From Cricetomys ansorgei (lineage: Eukaryota; Chordata; Mammalia; Rodentia; Nesomyidae): a DNA stretch of 64,000 nt. The DNA lies in assembly GCA_026225945.1 (NCBI GenBank), contig JAMJFZ010000087.1, positions 62,001 through 126,000 of the forward strand, given 5' to 3'. The number at the start of each line of letters is the position of its first letter. Positions within the stretch are counted from its first letter, which is position 1. Positions 1 to 12,491 of this stretch are shown here, in pieces. Under the pieces are notes generated by a model. It saw only the letters and a list, made by a program, of their open reading frames with translations, was not told the DNA's origin and did no database searches. A program made the position numbers and the translations under genes.

Positions 1-2500
1 GGATGATGTCTATCAAATCAAATTCCTACTGCTTACATCTAAACTTGATGCAATAGCATAGGAAGAAATTGCATATTTTTCAGAGTTCTAGCATTTTCCA
101 CATGAGTAATCCAATTTAAGTAGGAACAAAATAAAAGGAAGATGTTGTATTGCATGATGATCTTCACATATCAAACTCTAATCAGAAAAATCCAAAAACC
201 CTCCCGTGAAGACAAGGTATTTCCATATTACAAAGCTTTGTAAATATCCAAAGTCAAGATTTGCCTCTTGGTTTGGGACTTTACCGTCCACCTTTTTCTG
301 CAAGATGCTGCCAAGCCCAGGTTGGAAGCCTGGGTTCGGAGAGGTGGGGCCTTGCCATATTTGTAACTTTCTCTCTGGTTTTGAAGCAACTAAGATAAAG
401 AGTGCTTCTGCTCTGTCATTTTTCTTAGGTGATCCTGTGCAGCAGCCAACAGGAATGTAGAGTCAAGTTCCAAAGCAGTGGAGGCAAAGGTAGACTCAAG
501 CTCCTGTCTACCTGAGGCCCCCATGAACTTCTTCCATAAGTAACAACAACAGCAGGTTCCTCCATCTCCTACCTCCTTCTCCAGTAGCAGTGCCTACTTA
601 CAGTGTAGGTTCTGCAGAGATAAGACATGCCAGACCATGTTCCTAACACACTGGATGGCACCTCAGCGGGAACTTACTTAAATTGCCAGGAGCTTGTGTC
701 CTGAAACTAGGAATTCACCTGGGATTCATATAGAGTGTTAGAAACAAGCAGTTTACTAACAATGACTTCAATGAAGGACAAGGATGTTGACTAGGGAGAT
801 CATTTATCTGCCCTCCTTTCTCCCCTTTCTTCCCCTTCTCTACCATCTCCTCCACTATCCCACTCTCCTCCTTCTTTGTAACTCTCTGCCTTGTTCTTTT
901 CCATCCTGCTCTCCCATCTGTTGGGGCAATGTACACTGCCAGCTTAAAAAAGTTCCTGGCTCCTGTTGCTAGGATATTGGGCACAATACAAACTTTGTCC
1001 CCTTTTCTTCCTTTACTGTACGGTGGCAAAAAGCATCTCATTAATATGATTGTCTATTTGGCTTTATAGTAAGAACTCAAATGAATTCTTGGGCTGGCTG
1101 TGAGCGAACTCTGCCATCTCTGCTCAAAAGCAATTTAAATATCCCACTAACCTTCAAGTTGTGGCAGGAATGAGAACTATTCATACTTGCTGAAAGCATA
1201 TTATAAACTATTCTTAGCTAAACTGACCTTCCTAGGAGACAACCACAGTTATTTCTGCAAAGAGCCTAGATATTAAGTCAGTACACATACAAATACAAAT
1301 AGAAAATTCAACCCTGAGCAGCTCCTCCCTTTTTATAGTAAGCCTATACAGACCTAGAAACAACGATTCATTAATTAGGATTGTACAGTCCTAGAATAAG
1401 CTATTCCTTAATTAAACTATTGTGTTAGTTTTCTCAGTAAAAATAACCTTGAAGAATAGAGCTTACACCTTCAATCTGTGAAAGGCATTCCTGCTTATAT
1501 TGTAATGTGCTTATTTCCTGTAAACCATAAAAAAATAAAAAGCATTCTGTACATTTTTTAAGCTACAGGAACCTTGCCTCTGGGTTTGAAGTATTCTCTC
1601 AGAGAGAGAAGACTCTCCTGAGTGAGCAGTTTTCCTCCCTAGCAACAAGTATATGATTGCCAGTTCTTTCTCAAAAGTGTTTGCGTGTGTTTTTATATGA
1701 AAAGGTATGTCTGAGCATGGCACTTTAAAGTCTGAATGTACAATCTATTTTTTCCTCAAAAAAGAAACAGTTTTATGTGTTTGTCGTAACTTTATTTCAT
1801 CAGTCTGTTTTCCTATGTGTAGTTTCATGGAACCTATCGTTGGTGAAGGCCTGCCACTACTCGACAGTTCTCTCTCTCACATCCCCACTTGCTCTCTCTT
1901 CTGTCTCACTGTCAACCCTCCATTCTTCTCTGTCCCCACTTTTCACTGAAAGCCAATTCCTCTGGCTGCCCTTCCACCTGTACAAAAAGCAAATGTGAAT
2001 CTGTGTCTGTGTTCTGCAGGAGGTGACAGAACAACAACATGACATACACTTGCTTAAATGATCAGGCCAATGCTTAGCAAACACAGCACTGAGAACTCAC
2101 TGACTTCCCCAAAGGAGCCAGAGAAGCTGTCTCAGAAAGGACCCCACCCAGGAGAGATTTCTGTTCCTGGTAAAGGCTTATGTAATAAAATTGTTTGTTC
2201 CAGATGTGAGAACTACAGATCTCAGGAGCATTGACAATGAAAACTAGTATATATGGGAGATAGAAGTGAACTACTATAAAAATATACTTTCTCCTGAGAA
2301 CAAACTACATAGGTTGGGACTTCCAAACTCTCATTTAGTCCATAGGCTTCTACCGACAGTAACTACAAGCCATGACCATCTATTCTGGACAACCTTAATT
2401 CAGAAGGTACTAGAGACAGTGGAAGGAATCATCAGAAGCAAAGTTATGCCAGTGAATTTGAGAAGTAAAATCACAGCATCCTGAACAAGTTGTTTTTTTC
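1..2500. other. anonymous DNA, no gene recognised
   Basis: No repeat family, RNA gene or convincing coding region was recognised here. The open frames are under 110 codons, overlap on both strands and have no recognisable motif. Pyrimidine-rich tracts lie at about 800-900 and 1,860-1,950. GC content is somewhat higher from 280 to 700 than in the bulk of the window, without CpG enrichment. An unrecognised ancient repeat cannot be excluded. Confidence 0.6.
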
Positions 2501-2504
2501 TTTT

Positions 2505-2690
2505 TAAAAATTCATGTATGTTTTGTCTGCTTGTAAAATTGTATACTCTCTGTGTGCCTGGAGCCCGAGGAGTACAGAAGAAGACACTAGATCCCCTGGA
2601 AATGGTGTTACAGTGGCTTGAGAGCTGCAAACAGAATCTTGGATACTCAGAAAGTTCTTTTAAGTCCTGGGCTACCTCTCTAGTCCTCTG
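2505..2690 (-). mobile_element. B2/B3-like SINE (diverged)
   Basis: Read on the minus strand, the segment begins with a tRNA-like head resembling the B2/B3 start (the complement of CTGGGCTACCTCTCTAGTCC at the high-coordinate end) and continues into a B3-like body ending in A-rich sequence near 2,510. Divergence is high, and the tRNA-like part has lost good promoter boxes. Confidence 0.6.
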
Positions 2691-2699
2691 TGTATAATT

Positions 2700-4255
2700 T
2701 TTATATGGACCTGTATTTTATGAAATAAAAACCTAATGACTTCTGGGAAATATGTTACCTCTAGACTTAAGAAGATACCAAAATGCTCCTCTGACTGGCT
2801 GTAGCATGCCCATGAAGCAGTACATGAGCTTTCTGGTTTCTCCATTTCATCACTATTATCTTGGCGAGATCTAACTCTGGCAGGAGTTCAGTGACTTGGG
2901 AGGGAGAGGCAGAGTGTGTGTGGATAAAATGAATAAAACATGACATCTTATAGATTGGAACAGATTTCCCTCTTTATTCTTGATTCATCTCTCATACTGT
3001 CCTTCACTACTTCTCTTCATCTCTCTACTTCTCTTTCTCTCTACTCATCTAATATCTCTCTGCTTTTTGATGTACATTATAGCATTTTTAGAAAGCCACT
3101 TATCGAGAAAAATCATACTACAACCACATCTTAACCATAAAATACCTTCACTTGATGATTACAAATTTTATATTTTAGTGATTAACTGGTCCATATTGTT
3201 AAAGAACAAGTTATCTTAAACTCACAACTGATCACCTAGTATTTTCACTACACAAGACATCTAAAAGCAATAATTTTTCCTATTATAAATTAACAGAATT
3301 TATGGAAACTAACTAATTTTATGAACAGATTCCATTGTTGCTGCAAGGTAGCAATCTTGCAGTTGCTAGGGAATGAATATACCTCATGTTATTCTATCTA
3401 AACCATTTTCATTTAGCTAATACAGTAAGACAAGTTTGTTAAAACAAGAAAATTTTAACTTTCTTTTTTTTTTCTTTGCTTTTCTTAGGTAAAAGGAGAA
3501 TCTGCTGCACAGCTTTATGTCCAACAGGATCACCCCAAACTCATGAGCTAATGTTTAATTATAGAAACCAAAGACGAATAAATTTTATTTTTAATCAAGA
3601 ATGTTCAAAGTTAACAGTGGCCACTGAAACTCATTGGTATTTTCTTGATCATGGTCCCTCCTGTCTTTCATAGAGGAAACTCGAGGGCCCTAGCAAATAA
3701 GTTTTATTTGTTCTTCCTTTCTATCCCTACCAGAAACAAGTCCCTAGCAAAATAAGTTCTCTTATTTTTATGTTATTTCTTAGGCTGCTAATATCTCCAA
3801 GGTTATTGATTATAAAGCAACTGGTGAAATCATAATCTGATACTATAACTATAGATGAAAAATGACTAATTTTGTAACTATAGATGATTTTTTGTTATTC
3901 TTTCTGGAATTTCAAGTGAATCATAGTTTATCTGAGTGGCATTACCATTGGAAAAATCACCTCTGTTGCTATGGATAATACCAGAAAATCACCATTGTTG
4001 TTATGGATAGTACCATCATAAAGGTAAAATTACTATGATCACAATCTTTATAAACAAGCCAACTAACAGCAGCATCAGAGAGGACTGATCAGAAGACAAT
4101 CCTCCCAAGAAACTGGAAAAACTGGGGGTAAAACTCATTACTATCTCATAAAAAAATGGTGACTTGTAATTTCTGAGGTTCCAAGACAGGTTGTAGTTAT
4201 TCTGACAATACCTGTTATTGTCTTTTTTAACATTGCCATCCTGTTTTTACATTCT
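2700..4255. other. anonymous DNA, no gene recognised
   Basis: Nothing here matches a known coding or RNA gene. A short local duplication of about 45 bp occurs near 3,965-4,015, built around TGTTGCTATGGATA and TGTTGTTATGGATA. The 65-codon frame at 3,476-3,673 has no motif and its codon use looks random. Confidence 0.5.
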
Positions 4256-4261
4256 TTAAAA

Positions 4262-4462
4262 TGATTTATTTTTACTTCATAGGTGTTAGTGTTTTCCCTG
4301 TGTATATAAGTGTACCACATGTATGCAATGCTCACAGATGCATTGGCTCCTGTGAAACAATATTTACATATGATTATGAGATTCCATGTGTGTACTTGGA
4401 ATCAAACCTGGGTCCTCTGTAAGAGCAGCCAGTGTTTTTAACTGCTGAGGCACCACTCCAGA
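4262..4462 (-). mobile_element. B2/B3 SINE
   Basis: On the minus strand the segment starts with the tRNA-derived B2 head: the complement of CTGCTGAGGCACCACTCCAG lies at 4,443-4,462, and the TAAGAGCAGCC stretch lies just downstream. It then runs through the B2/B3 body to an A/T-rich end at about 4,262. This is a standard rodent Pol III-derived SINE of nearly full length and moderate divergence. Confidence 0.85.
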
Positions 4463-4469
4463 GACTGCA

Positions 4470-5635
4470 TTGTTTATCCTTGGGACCCAGCTTTTTGTTG
4501 ACTTCTAAACACGACACTCTCCTAGTTTGTCTTCTATTTCAACCGTTGCTCTTTCTTAGTCCCTGTGTATGATTCTTCCTCCTCTTGAATTCTGTTTCTT
4601 CTTTCCCTCTTATCTCCTCCTCCATCTCCTTCTATTCCATTTCCTCTCTCTTCCTTCTTCTGCTCTCCTCTGTCAGATCTATCTGTCAATATCAACTTGA
4701 ATGTATTTATCCCTGTAAAACCATGAATGAATGTAATGTCACAAACTGGCATCCATAGCTTTACATTGGTGGAATGGGCTGCAAATTAAGACAGTCATTC
4801 TTGCTCAGCAGTTTCATAACGAGTTCAACCATCTCCTTGCCCATACCTACTTTTTTTTTTTTTTTTCATAATTAGACAAAGTAGGAAACAAATCAAATCC
4901 ACATCTTACTGACAACCCATGCTCTCTACTATGTCACAAACTGCACTCTATAAAAAGTAAGGCATTTTTCGTGATATTTTCATGAAATTGCACAAAGAAC
5001 AACAAACATGGAGAGTATGACCAAAGTGTACAAACCTGAGATAAAAAGGAATCTGTCCACATGAAGATGACTGTCCAGGAAACATAGACTACAATCACTT
5101 ATCTTCAAGACAAAATTGTCCCAAATGTAGCTTGATATCTCAGCTATGTTTTCCTACTATGATGTCTTCTAATACAGATGTTATGACTCCCATGGTTGGC
5201 TTAAACATTGGAAGCTTTCTCCATATAATCACAATAAAAGGAAAATTAGCCTAATCACTGAACCGCTGAAAGGCCTCTAGGCATCAGATAACAGACATTT
5301 GTATGAGGCACAAGATAGGTCATTAATCATTAACTAAGTAATTAATATTGTGTCACTTTTTATGAGGCATGAGGAAGTATAGTATCAAAAGCATTTTATG
5401 ATATGCTTAAAAATGTTCCCCTTTCAACAAAACCCGGTCATGGCCTTTGTCACAATATTACATCCTCCTTCTGAGAGCATGCATGTCTATGCTCTCGCTT
5501 CCATCAAGCCATGCTACTTAAGTAGCACAGAACTAGACAGTGTGAACCAGACAGACAGCAGTAATTCTTAGTAACTTTCTAGAACTTTGCTCACTTCCTG
5601 ATGACAACACTCACTTGAGCTCTTCACACTTGGCT
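4470..5635. other. anonymous DNA with a T-tract
   Basis: A run of 16 T residues lies at 4,851-4,866. No SINE body was recognised next to it, so it may be the tail of a decayed minus-strand retroelement. The rest is AT-rich and unassigned, up to the point near 5.64 kb where the ~29-bp periodic array becomes visible. Confidence 0.45.
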
Positions 5636-6425
5636 TTCTATACATATCCACAATTTCAGGAAGGAGAGCCTCTCTCAAAAGTACAGTACCTTGAACATAT
5701 TCCGGGACACACCTGAAATTGAAATTCTCCCCATTCTTAAGGGTCAGTGAAACTTTCCCCTTCTATCAAACTGTTTTAAAGGACATTCAAATCTATTCAT
5801 GGTGTTAATGGGAATTTGAACATCGGCCAATGGGTTCCTGAGAACTTCGATATACATCTGGAATGAGAAGCCATACTTTTTCACTCTCATGGAAAGGGCC
5901 TCATGTTTATCCTGTAGCCAAGGGCATCCTAGACCTTCCAGTTGTCAGCCAAACAATTTAGAAAATTATCATCTGTCCAATGCTGTTTAAAATATGCATC
6001 ATCCTACCAAAAGGCTCTAAACTTACTACTGCCATATGGAATCTCCAATATTCCACCCCTTTTCAAAAAGGCCTCTGCCATACCTGCAAATTCCACAAGA
6101 GCCTAAAATATTCATCTCTGCCAAAAGAGTATTAAGAAAGAATCCCTCTCAAAAGAGGGCATAAGATGTTCTCCTTCTCACATTAGGGGCTCTAGAGAGT
6201 TCACTTCTACCAAAATAAGGTTGACACCTCCCCAGGCTTAGCAAGAGAGTTTCAGAATTTCCCCAACCTGAACAAGAGTGTCTTCAAAATCCTTTATGAA
6301 AAGGGAGGTCTGAACTTTTTCTAATCTGTAAAAGGAATAAGTTCAAGCATTTGTCTCCAAGAGATCCTCACATTTTCCACACTCTGACAAAGAGTGTGTG
6401 GAAATGTGGAAATTCCTCTTTGTCT

Positions 6426-6472
6426 CCATCTCTCTCTCTTCCTCTCTCTCTCTCTCTGTATCTCTCTCTCCC
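6426..6472. repeat. CT-rich low-complexity tract in the array
   Basis: Mostly CT dinucleotides with interruptions. The homologous tract in the second array copy is at 13,573-13,610, so it predates the higher-order duplication. Confidence 0.85.
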
Positions 6473-8329
6473 TACCCTGAGAAGGGTTTCAATAATTTGC
6501 CCTAATGAAATGGCCACATCCATTTTAAATCTACTAATATTAGATCATATCACATTCAATCTGTGCAATGAGAAATACCCAAAACGTTTTATAAACTGGG
6601 AGATTAACATTAGCTAAAGCCAATTTATCACATTCTCAGTGGATATTTGAATATTTTTAATTCCTTCAAGGGTCTCTGACACTGCCTATAATTACAGAAT
6701 GCAGCTTCGTATCTGTTTCCTCACATGCAGTTAATTTCACACATTCTCATTTTTGAAGGGATCTTGAACATTTCCTCTTCTCCACAAAACAGACTGAAAC
6801 AAAGAGGCTTCATAATATTATCAGATTACAATGAATTAAATCTTCACTCTAAGCCCCAGACGGCCTTATCTCTGTGTTTCCAGAACAGGGATGGCTCATA
6901 CAATGCAGTTTGACAAATATTATATTTACTTGACTCTTCAAATCCACAGGACTCACAAATTTGCATAATCTTGATAAAAAGCATAAGCAATTCCAAATAT
7001 AGGAGAGATGGCTCAGTATCTTATATATGAAGGGGTCTGTAACATCTTCCAAACATGACCAATGGAGAAGACACAAGACACACCTATACAAGCAGCTATA
7101 GATCATACCCTTATGTGCAGCAAAAGAAGTTTACAATATACTTAATATACATTATGAAATATATGACCCTGTGCATCTCTGCAGGCATTTCTGTAGACTG
7201 TTGCAGTTTCTTCAAAGGTGTCTCTAGCAAGAACTACATATACATGAAGATCTTCAGAGTTTTCGCATCCTAGTGTTGGGGATTTCTGGCCATTCTATGT
7301 TGACAATTATATTGCAAGCAAATTCCTAGCAGTCCTCAATGTTGCCCAGAATATTTCCATCTGCCTAAGAGGTACAGATAAGAAATCAAGGACCAAGAAG
7401 GCAGTGCTGGAATCTTTCATAGACACCCTTGGTTTCTTGAGTGTAGACAATTGTACACCAGATTATGTCATATCTTCCACATCTTCTGAGGCATTCTGGG
7501 ACCTGGCACACAAACACAATTGGTGTTTGGATATTCCAATCTAGCTCTATTGGAAGCACAATTTACCAAATATACACATGGGGCTGCATTTGTGCCATTA
7601 TTTTCACAAGTCACTCAGACCTTTGCAATTCTCCAAAGGGTCTCTGACACTGTCCATACATGTAGAATAAAGTTATCAACATATTCTCTAATATGCAGAG
7701 CATGTCACATAGAATAGTTCTGGAAAAGTAGGGGCATATATTACAATAAAAACAAAGGATACTCAATGAGGCAACCCATGTACAAGGAGGCTTCAATATA
7801 TCTAATACAAATCAAGGTATCTTCAAGATATCAGAAGGATCCTGCACCACATTTTCTCCACAAGAAGTCCTCATACCTAACATCTAAGATGAACCTTCAT
7901 CTTATTCTTCCTTTTAGGCCTTTTTAACATTCAATACATTTTGGAATGATGATGAACCTTTGAATCATGAGGATGGGTACTTAACGTATTGTACACATGA
8001 ACTAGGTAAAATGGGATATTCCCAGTGTGACTCAGGGAATCAAGTCCTGATCAGTCCTTCACCTGTAGTTATAGATGTCTACAAAAGGATTTTCAAAGTT
8101 CTTCACAAACACATGAGGACTTAGGGTTCTTTTCATGTGTGAAGTACTCTTTTCTTACCAGCTCCTTTCTGGCAGAAGGTCTAAGAAAAACCACCAGAAC
8201 ACACAGATCTGAAAATCTACGTCCTATTCAAGGGCCTAACAGATTCTAGCTCCACAGAGTGGTTATTAGGAGCTTTTTCAACTATCCTGAAACCTTCAGA
8301 AAGCTTGACATCTGGCCAAGGGCTGATAT

Positions 8330-8335
<6 letters not shown>

Positions 8336-8361
<26 letters not shown>
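8336..8361. repeat. (CA)n microsatellite, ~13 units
   Basis: A pure CA run embedded in array copy 1. The orthologous position in copy 2 (16,151-16,191) carries a longer run of about 20 units, so the microsatellite existed before the duplication and has changed length since. Confidence 0.95.
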
Positions 8362-11300
8362 TGCAAGACTTTTGGATTTATCACAAATTTTCATGGTTCC
8401 TGGAGTATGGACAATGCACAAAAGAGGATGTAACCTCTTCCGATTTTTCACTGAGGTTCTGAGACACTGATCATATTAATAAACAAACTTGGAACCTGTG
8501 GAACCTGTCAAGATTGCCGAAGGGACTCTGGATGCTGCTGCACTGGTACAAGTTGCTGGATCCCCTTCATCCTAGGAACCAGTGTATCCTATACTTTTAC
8601 AGTTTTTATAGGTGCTTTTGGCACTGTCCATATATGCAAAATGGAATTGCTTACGTAAGAACTCACATGAACAGGACCTCAGACCTCCTTAAAGCAAATA
8701 TGACCCATAAACATTACTCATCCATTAAAATAAGACTAAAACAGGCACCCTTGGCAAAGGAGTTTTAATACTTCACCATCAGATCACAATAGCTTAAAGC
8801 AACAATTTATTGACTCAGAAGGCAATATATATTTGCTTCCAAATGAGGGAGAGTTCAAATTCAACACATCTGACAAATAGTATCTTGTTCTTACTCTACC
8901 TTCTTTCAATTCTCTAGAAATTCTCTTATCATTAAAAAAGGACAGTGAATTTTCCAAGTACTTTGGAAGGATTCAATAATCTTATATGCATGAAGAAGAA
9001 GCTGTGAAACAGTACATACTTGACTCAAGAAAAGGCTACAGTTGCACAAAGATATAATCTTAGACATACCTGCAAGGGCTGTTCCAGGTTTGTCCGTATA
9101 CATCAGAAGATGTGGAGTCCTTTGCACGTGGGAATGCCACTCAGGAATACCATGACATCTCCTGGAGGTGCCTTGGCAAAAACAAATATGTACAACAGAG
9201 TCTAGAAAACCGTACCATACTTGTGAGGTGGTCTGCAGACATTCCACAGTCATGGGAGTGTTCTGGGAGATCCTAGAGCTTTTGGAGGATTTGCTCTATA
9301 TCGCCAAACGGGATACAGTAACAGGATTGATTTTTACGGGACATTTAGGATCTTTCACAAACATATCTTTTTCAGGATACAAAAATACAGAAAGATGACA
9401 TTTCTCCTATACTTTTTAACAGAATTCTGGTAAGTTTCTCATATACATCAGTGACCCTGTAAGAGCTGTAGAAACTGCAAGCACTGGAACACTGCTGTCG
9501 TCTCTACTTCAAGTGCACCAATGTTTGATGGACCTTTGCAATTTTTCCTAGTGTTTCTGTCACTGTTCATACCAGGAACATGGATTTTTCTACACACACT
9601 TCATATGCAGTTGTATATCCCATAGGTGCTTTTTCACTCAGCAAAAAAGATAAAGAGATACTTTTATGCATGGAACACTTCCAGATCTCAACAAAGGGAA
9701 CCACCCTGTCATGGCAAGTGACATACTGGATAATGGACTATGGATTGCCTGATATATGGTGTTTTTACATATACAGAAGCTCCTCTGATGTTCTCTTGAT
9801 GTAAAAACTCTGCCAACCCCAATCCAGAGGTTTGTTCGTATATATAAGGAAACCCAAATGTTAGTCTCATCCTATAATCTAGGTATGTCGCCTTTACAAT
9901 GCATAGCACAAGGACCAAGAGGATCCCTCAATCCTTAAATCCTGTTACTTTTGAAGTGGGAAATTCAAGGCCTTACAAAAGTGTTCTATGTTTGTTGCCA
10001 GAGTACTGTGGCAAGAATCCTTCCACAACAATTTTGCTCTTCTACAGTGGCACTGCTAGAGAGCAGTGAGCTGATGCACATTATGAGGGAGAAAACGTCT
10101 TCATTATAGATTTATGTAAAACAAACACCTGCAGATAATACAAACTGCCAGGAAGAGGTAACCCTTGTCCAAACAGTGTACAACACAATTATTTTAAAGT
10201 TACAAAAGCAGAACAAGAAATAAATTTCCCCAACAAAGTGGATATCACGCAATCTCCTTCTAGTAAAGGGGAGACGCATATGTTACAATGCTCAGAAAAA
10301 ACATCCAAACCGGCATTCTACAAACAACGTGGATTCAATACATCCTCCTTAGATCAAAACAGTTTCAAATTGGTCTCTGATGACCTAAGTAGATTCATAT
10401 CTAAAATTTCAGATTAATAAGTTCTTAAACTTAATCTTCCTTCTTTGGATTCTCTACAATTTACCGTATATTTGAGAAGGATGCTTGGAAGTTTCAAATG
10501 TGACTTTGATGTTTGTAATGACTTTGTGATATGCTATTCTCATGAACTATGAAAAATGTGAAATATCCAATGGCACCCAGGAGTTCAAGAACCAACATGA
10601 GGAGCTTTGGAACCTTTCACATCTCTCTAATGGGTTGTTGAAATTCTGTCACATGTAGACAGATAATTTTGCATCTGTGTGTATGTCTCTCTTATTTCAC
10701 AGCTTCTCTTTGGCTAGAGCTCTTGAAGGACAATACTTACAACACATATATACATGTCCTATACTGCTATTGAAGGGGCTACTAGCATTTACAGATCCAC
10801 ACATGAAGTGGTTGCTACATGCTTATAGATATGATCAGGAGCATTCTATAAGCCTGCTATCTGTTCAAGATATGCTGTAGAATACCCAAGAACTTGTGAG
10901 GCTCTAGAAATTTCACATTTTCTTGGAATTATATTGTTCCACAAAACCTACAATAAAGATGAGTTAGTGTCTTCTATATTTGCTGAAGAGTTACCCTAGT
11001 CTTACCCTTATAAACAACCAGCCTGGAAATCCTCTGAAATGTAGAAGTCATGGGGAAGGCTTCCTGATTTGCACAAGTAACTGAACCATCTTCATCATTT
11101 TCACCAAAGTGTCTCGGATCTTGCTAGTTCACAATTTTTATAATGACAATGTGGAATTTTACATCTATCGTCCTCAAATTGAGGACACCTCAAAATTCTC
11201 GACCTAGATAAAGGTTGGCATATGACTTTAAAAAAAAAAAAGCAGGCAGTATTAAATAGGCTTCTTGACTACATCAACATCAGATCATGATTTCTTGCAC

Positions 11301-11602
11301 CAACTCTCTGCTGATCCAAAAAGACAACTTCCTATCCTGTAAGTCCTCACAAATCTTACAACTAATCAATGGAATCTTGACCTTCACTTAATAAAAATAT
11401 TTAAGAAAATCTAAGCCTGAACATGAAAGTTTTGGAAGTGGCAACAGATACTGGTCTGGTCTTGAATGCTGTGGGAGAGGATGAACTTAGCATTATATGT
11501 ACTTTTGCATCACTGATAAGTTTATGCAAACTAAGAAAAATTATGGAAGTCCTTTTCTGAAGAACTTACATGTAAAACAGTCATTTAAACTACAAATTTC
11601 AG

Positions 11603-11740
11603 ATGGGTGATGATGGTGCACACCTTTAATGGAAGCACTAGAAGGCAGAAAAGCTGGATCTCTGTGAGTCTCAAGGCAGCCTGGTCAACAATGTGATTTC
11701 CAGGACAGCCAGCAGTACAAAAGACAAACCCTGTCTCAAA
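11603..11740 (+). mobile_element. B1 SINE (in segment A copy 1)
   Basis: It shows the B1 order: a GGTGATGATGGTGCACACC head, then CTGGATCTCTGTGAG, CAGCCTGGTCAACA, and the CCTGTCTC end followed by an A-rich tail to about 11,775. The paralogue at 35,752-35,886 has the same insertion, so this B1 was present before segment A was duplicated. Confidence 0.88.
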
Positions 11741-12411
11741 GAAAGTAAAGCATAGAAAAGTAAGAAAAGAAACAAGATATAATGTTGACACATGCTTTTC
11801 CTTATGTGAGACTCTGAATCTACCATGTACAACAAAACAATATACGTGTCACAGGCACCATTGTTGAAATTTAACCACCAAAAATTATGAACTGTTTTCT
11901 TATTCTTAAAGTATTTTTACATGGGATGGAAAAAAATAAGTAAATCCAAAAGTGACATGAAGAATGTAATTGATAATTAAAATCTGAGTACACATTGCTT
12001 TAGGATCACAATGTTTCAGAGGAGGATCAGTTCAGGTTGCTCTTATTGTCCTTGGCTAAGAAGTAAATGCAAGCCAAATTATGTGACTCAGAAGCAATTA
12101 TGATGAGATTACTATCAATCTAGAGTTGCTAGGAAAATATACAAAGAATCAAAATTTGATATTCATGAATCACTCAAGTTTTTAAGTTGGATTAATACTT
12201 CAGTATATATTTGGATAAAACAACATACATTTGGGTAAATTGATTATATTAAAGGTGAATCATATCTCATTTGCTCACTTTATCTAAGGAGTGTGCAATG
12301 TATATCTATATGATATATATGAATAATCAGATTTATTGGATCTCAGTGAAAGAACAACCCATTAATAAATGAGCAATCTGAGTAACTGTCTAGGAAGCAA
12401 TATATAAATAA

Positions 12412-12491
12412 GAAAGACAGAGAGTCAGAGAAAGACAGATTACAGAGATTATCAGAAAAAGATTGCAGAGAGAGACAGAGAGAGAGACAGA
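12412..12491. repeat. GA-rich low-complexity tract
   Basis: An interrupted AGAGACAG/GAGA tract. It is matched at the same place in the paralogous segment (36,607-36,688). Confidence 0.85.

Larger units (their letters stand above)
5640..11384. repeat. diverged ~29-bp tandem array, higher-order copy 1
   Basis: Successive purine-rich unit starts (AGAGG-like) were placed by eye at 6069, 6098, 6126, 6154, 6185, 6217, 6244, 6275, 6302, 6331, 6360 and 6391. The spacing is 27-32 bp with a mean near 29. Each unit goes from a purine-rich head through an A/T stretch to a pyrimidine-rich core and a CCAAA-like end. Units differ greatly from each other, but the pattern continues across the block. Most of the block (from about 5,936) is present again at 13,092-19,236 as a ~5.4 kb higher-order copy. 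No frame stays open beyond about 125 codons and the unit length varies, so this is not a protein repeat. It resembles an old satellite or minisatellite. A rodent satellite consensus in Repbase/Dfam might match, but I cannot name one from memory. Confidence 0.8.
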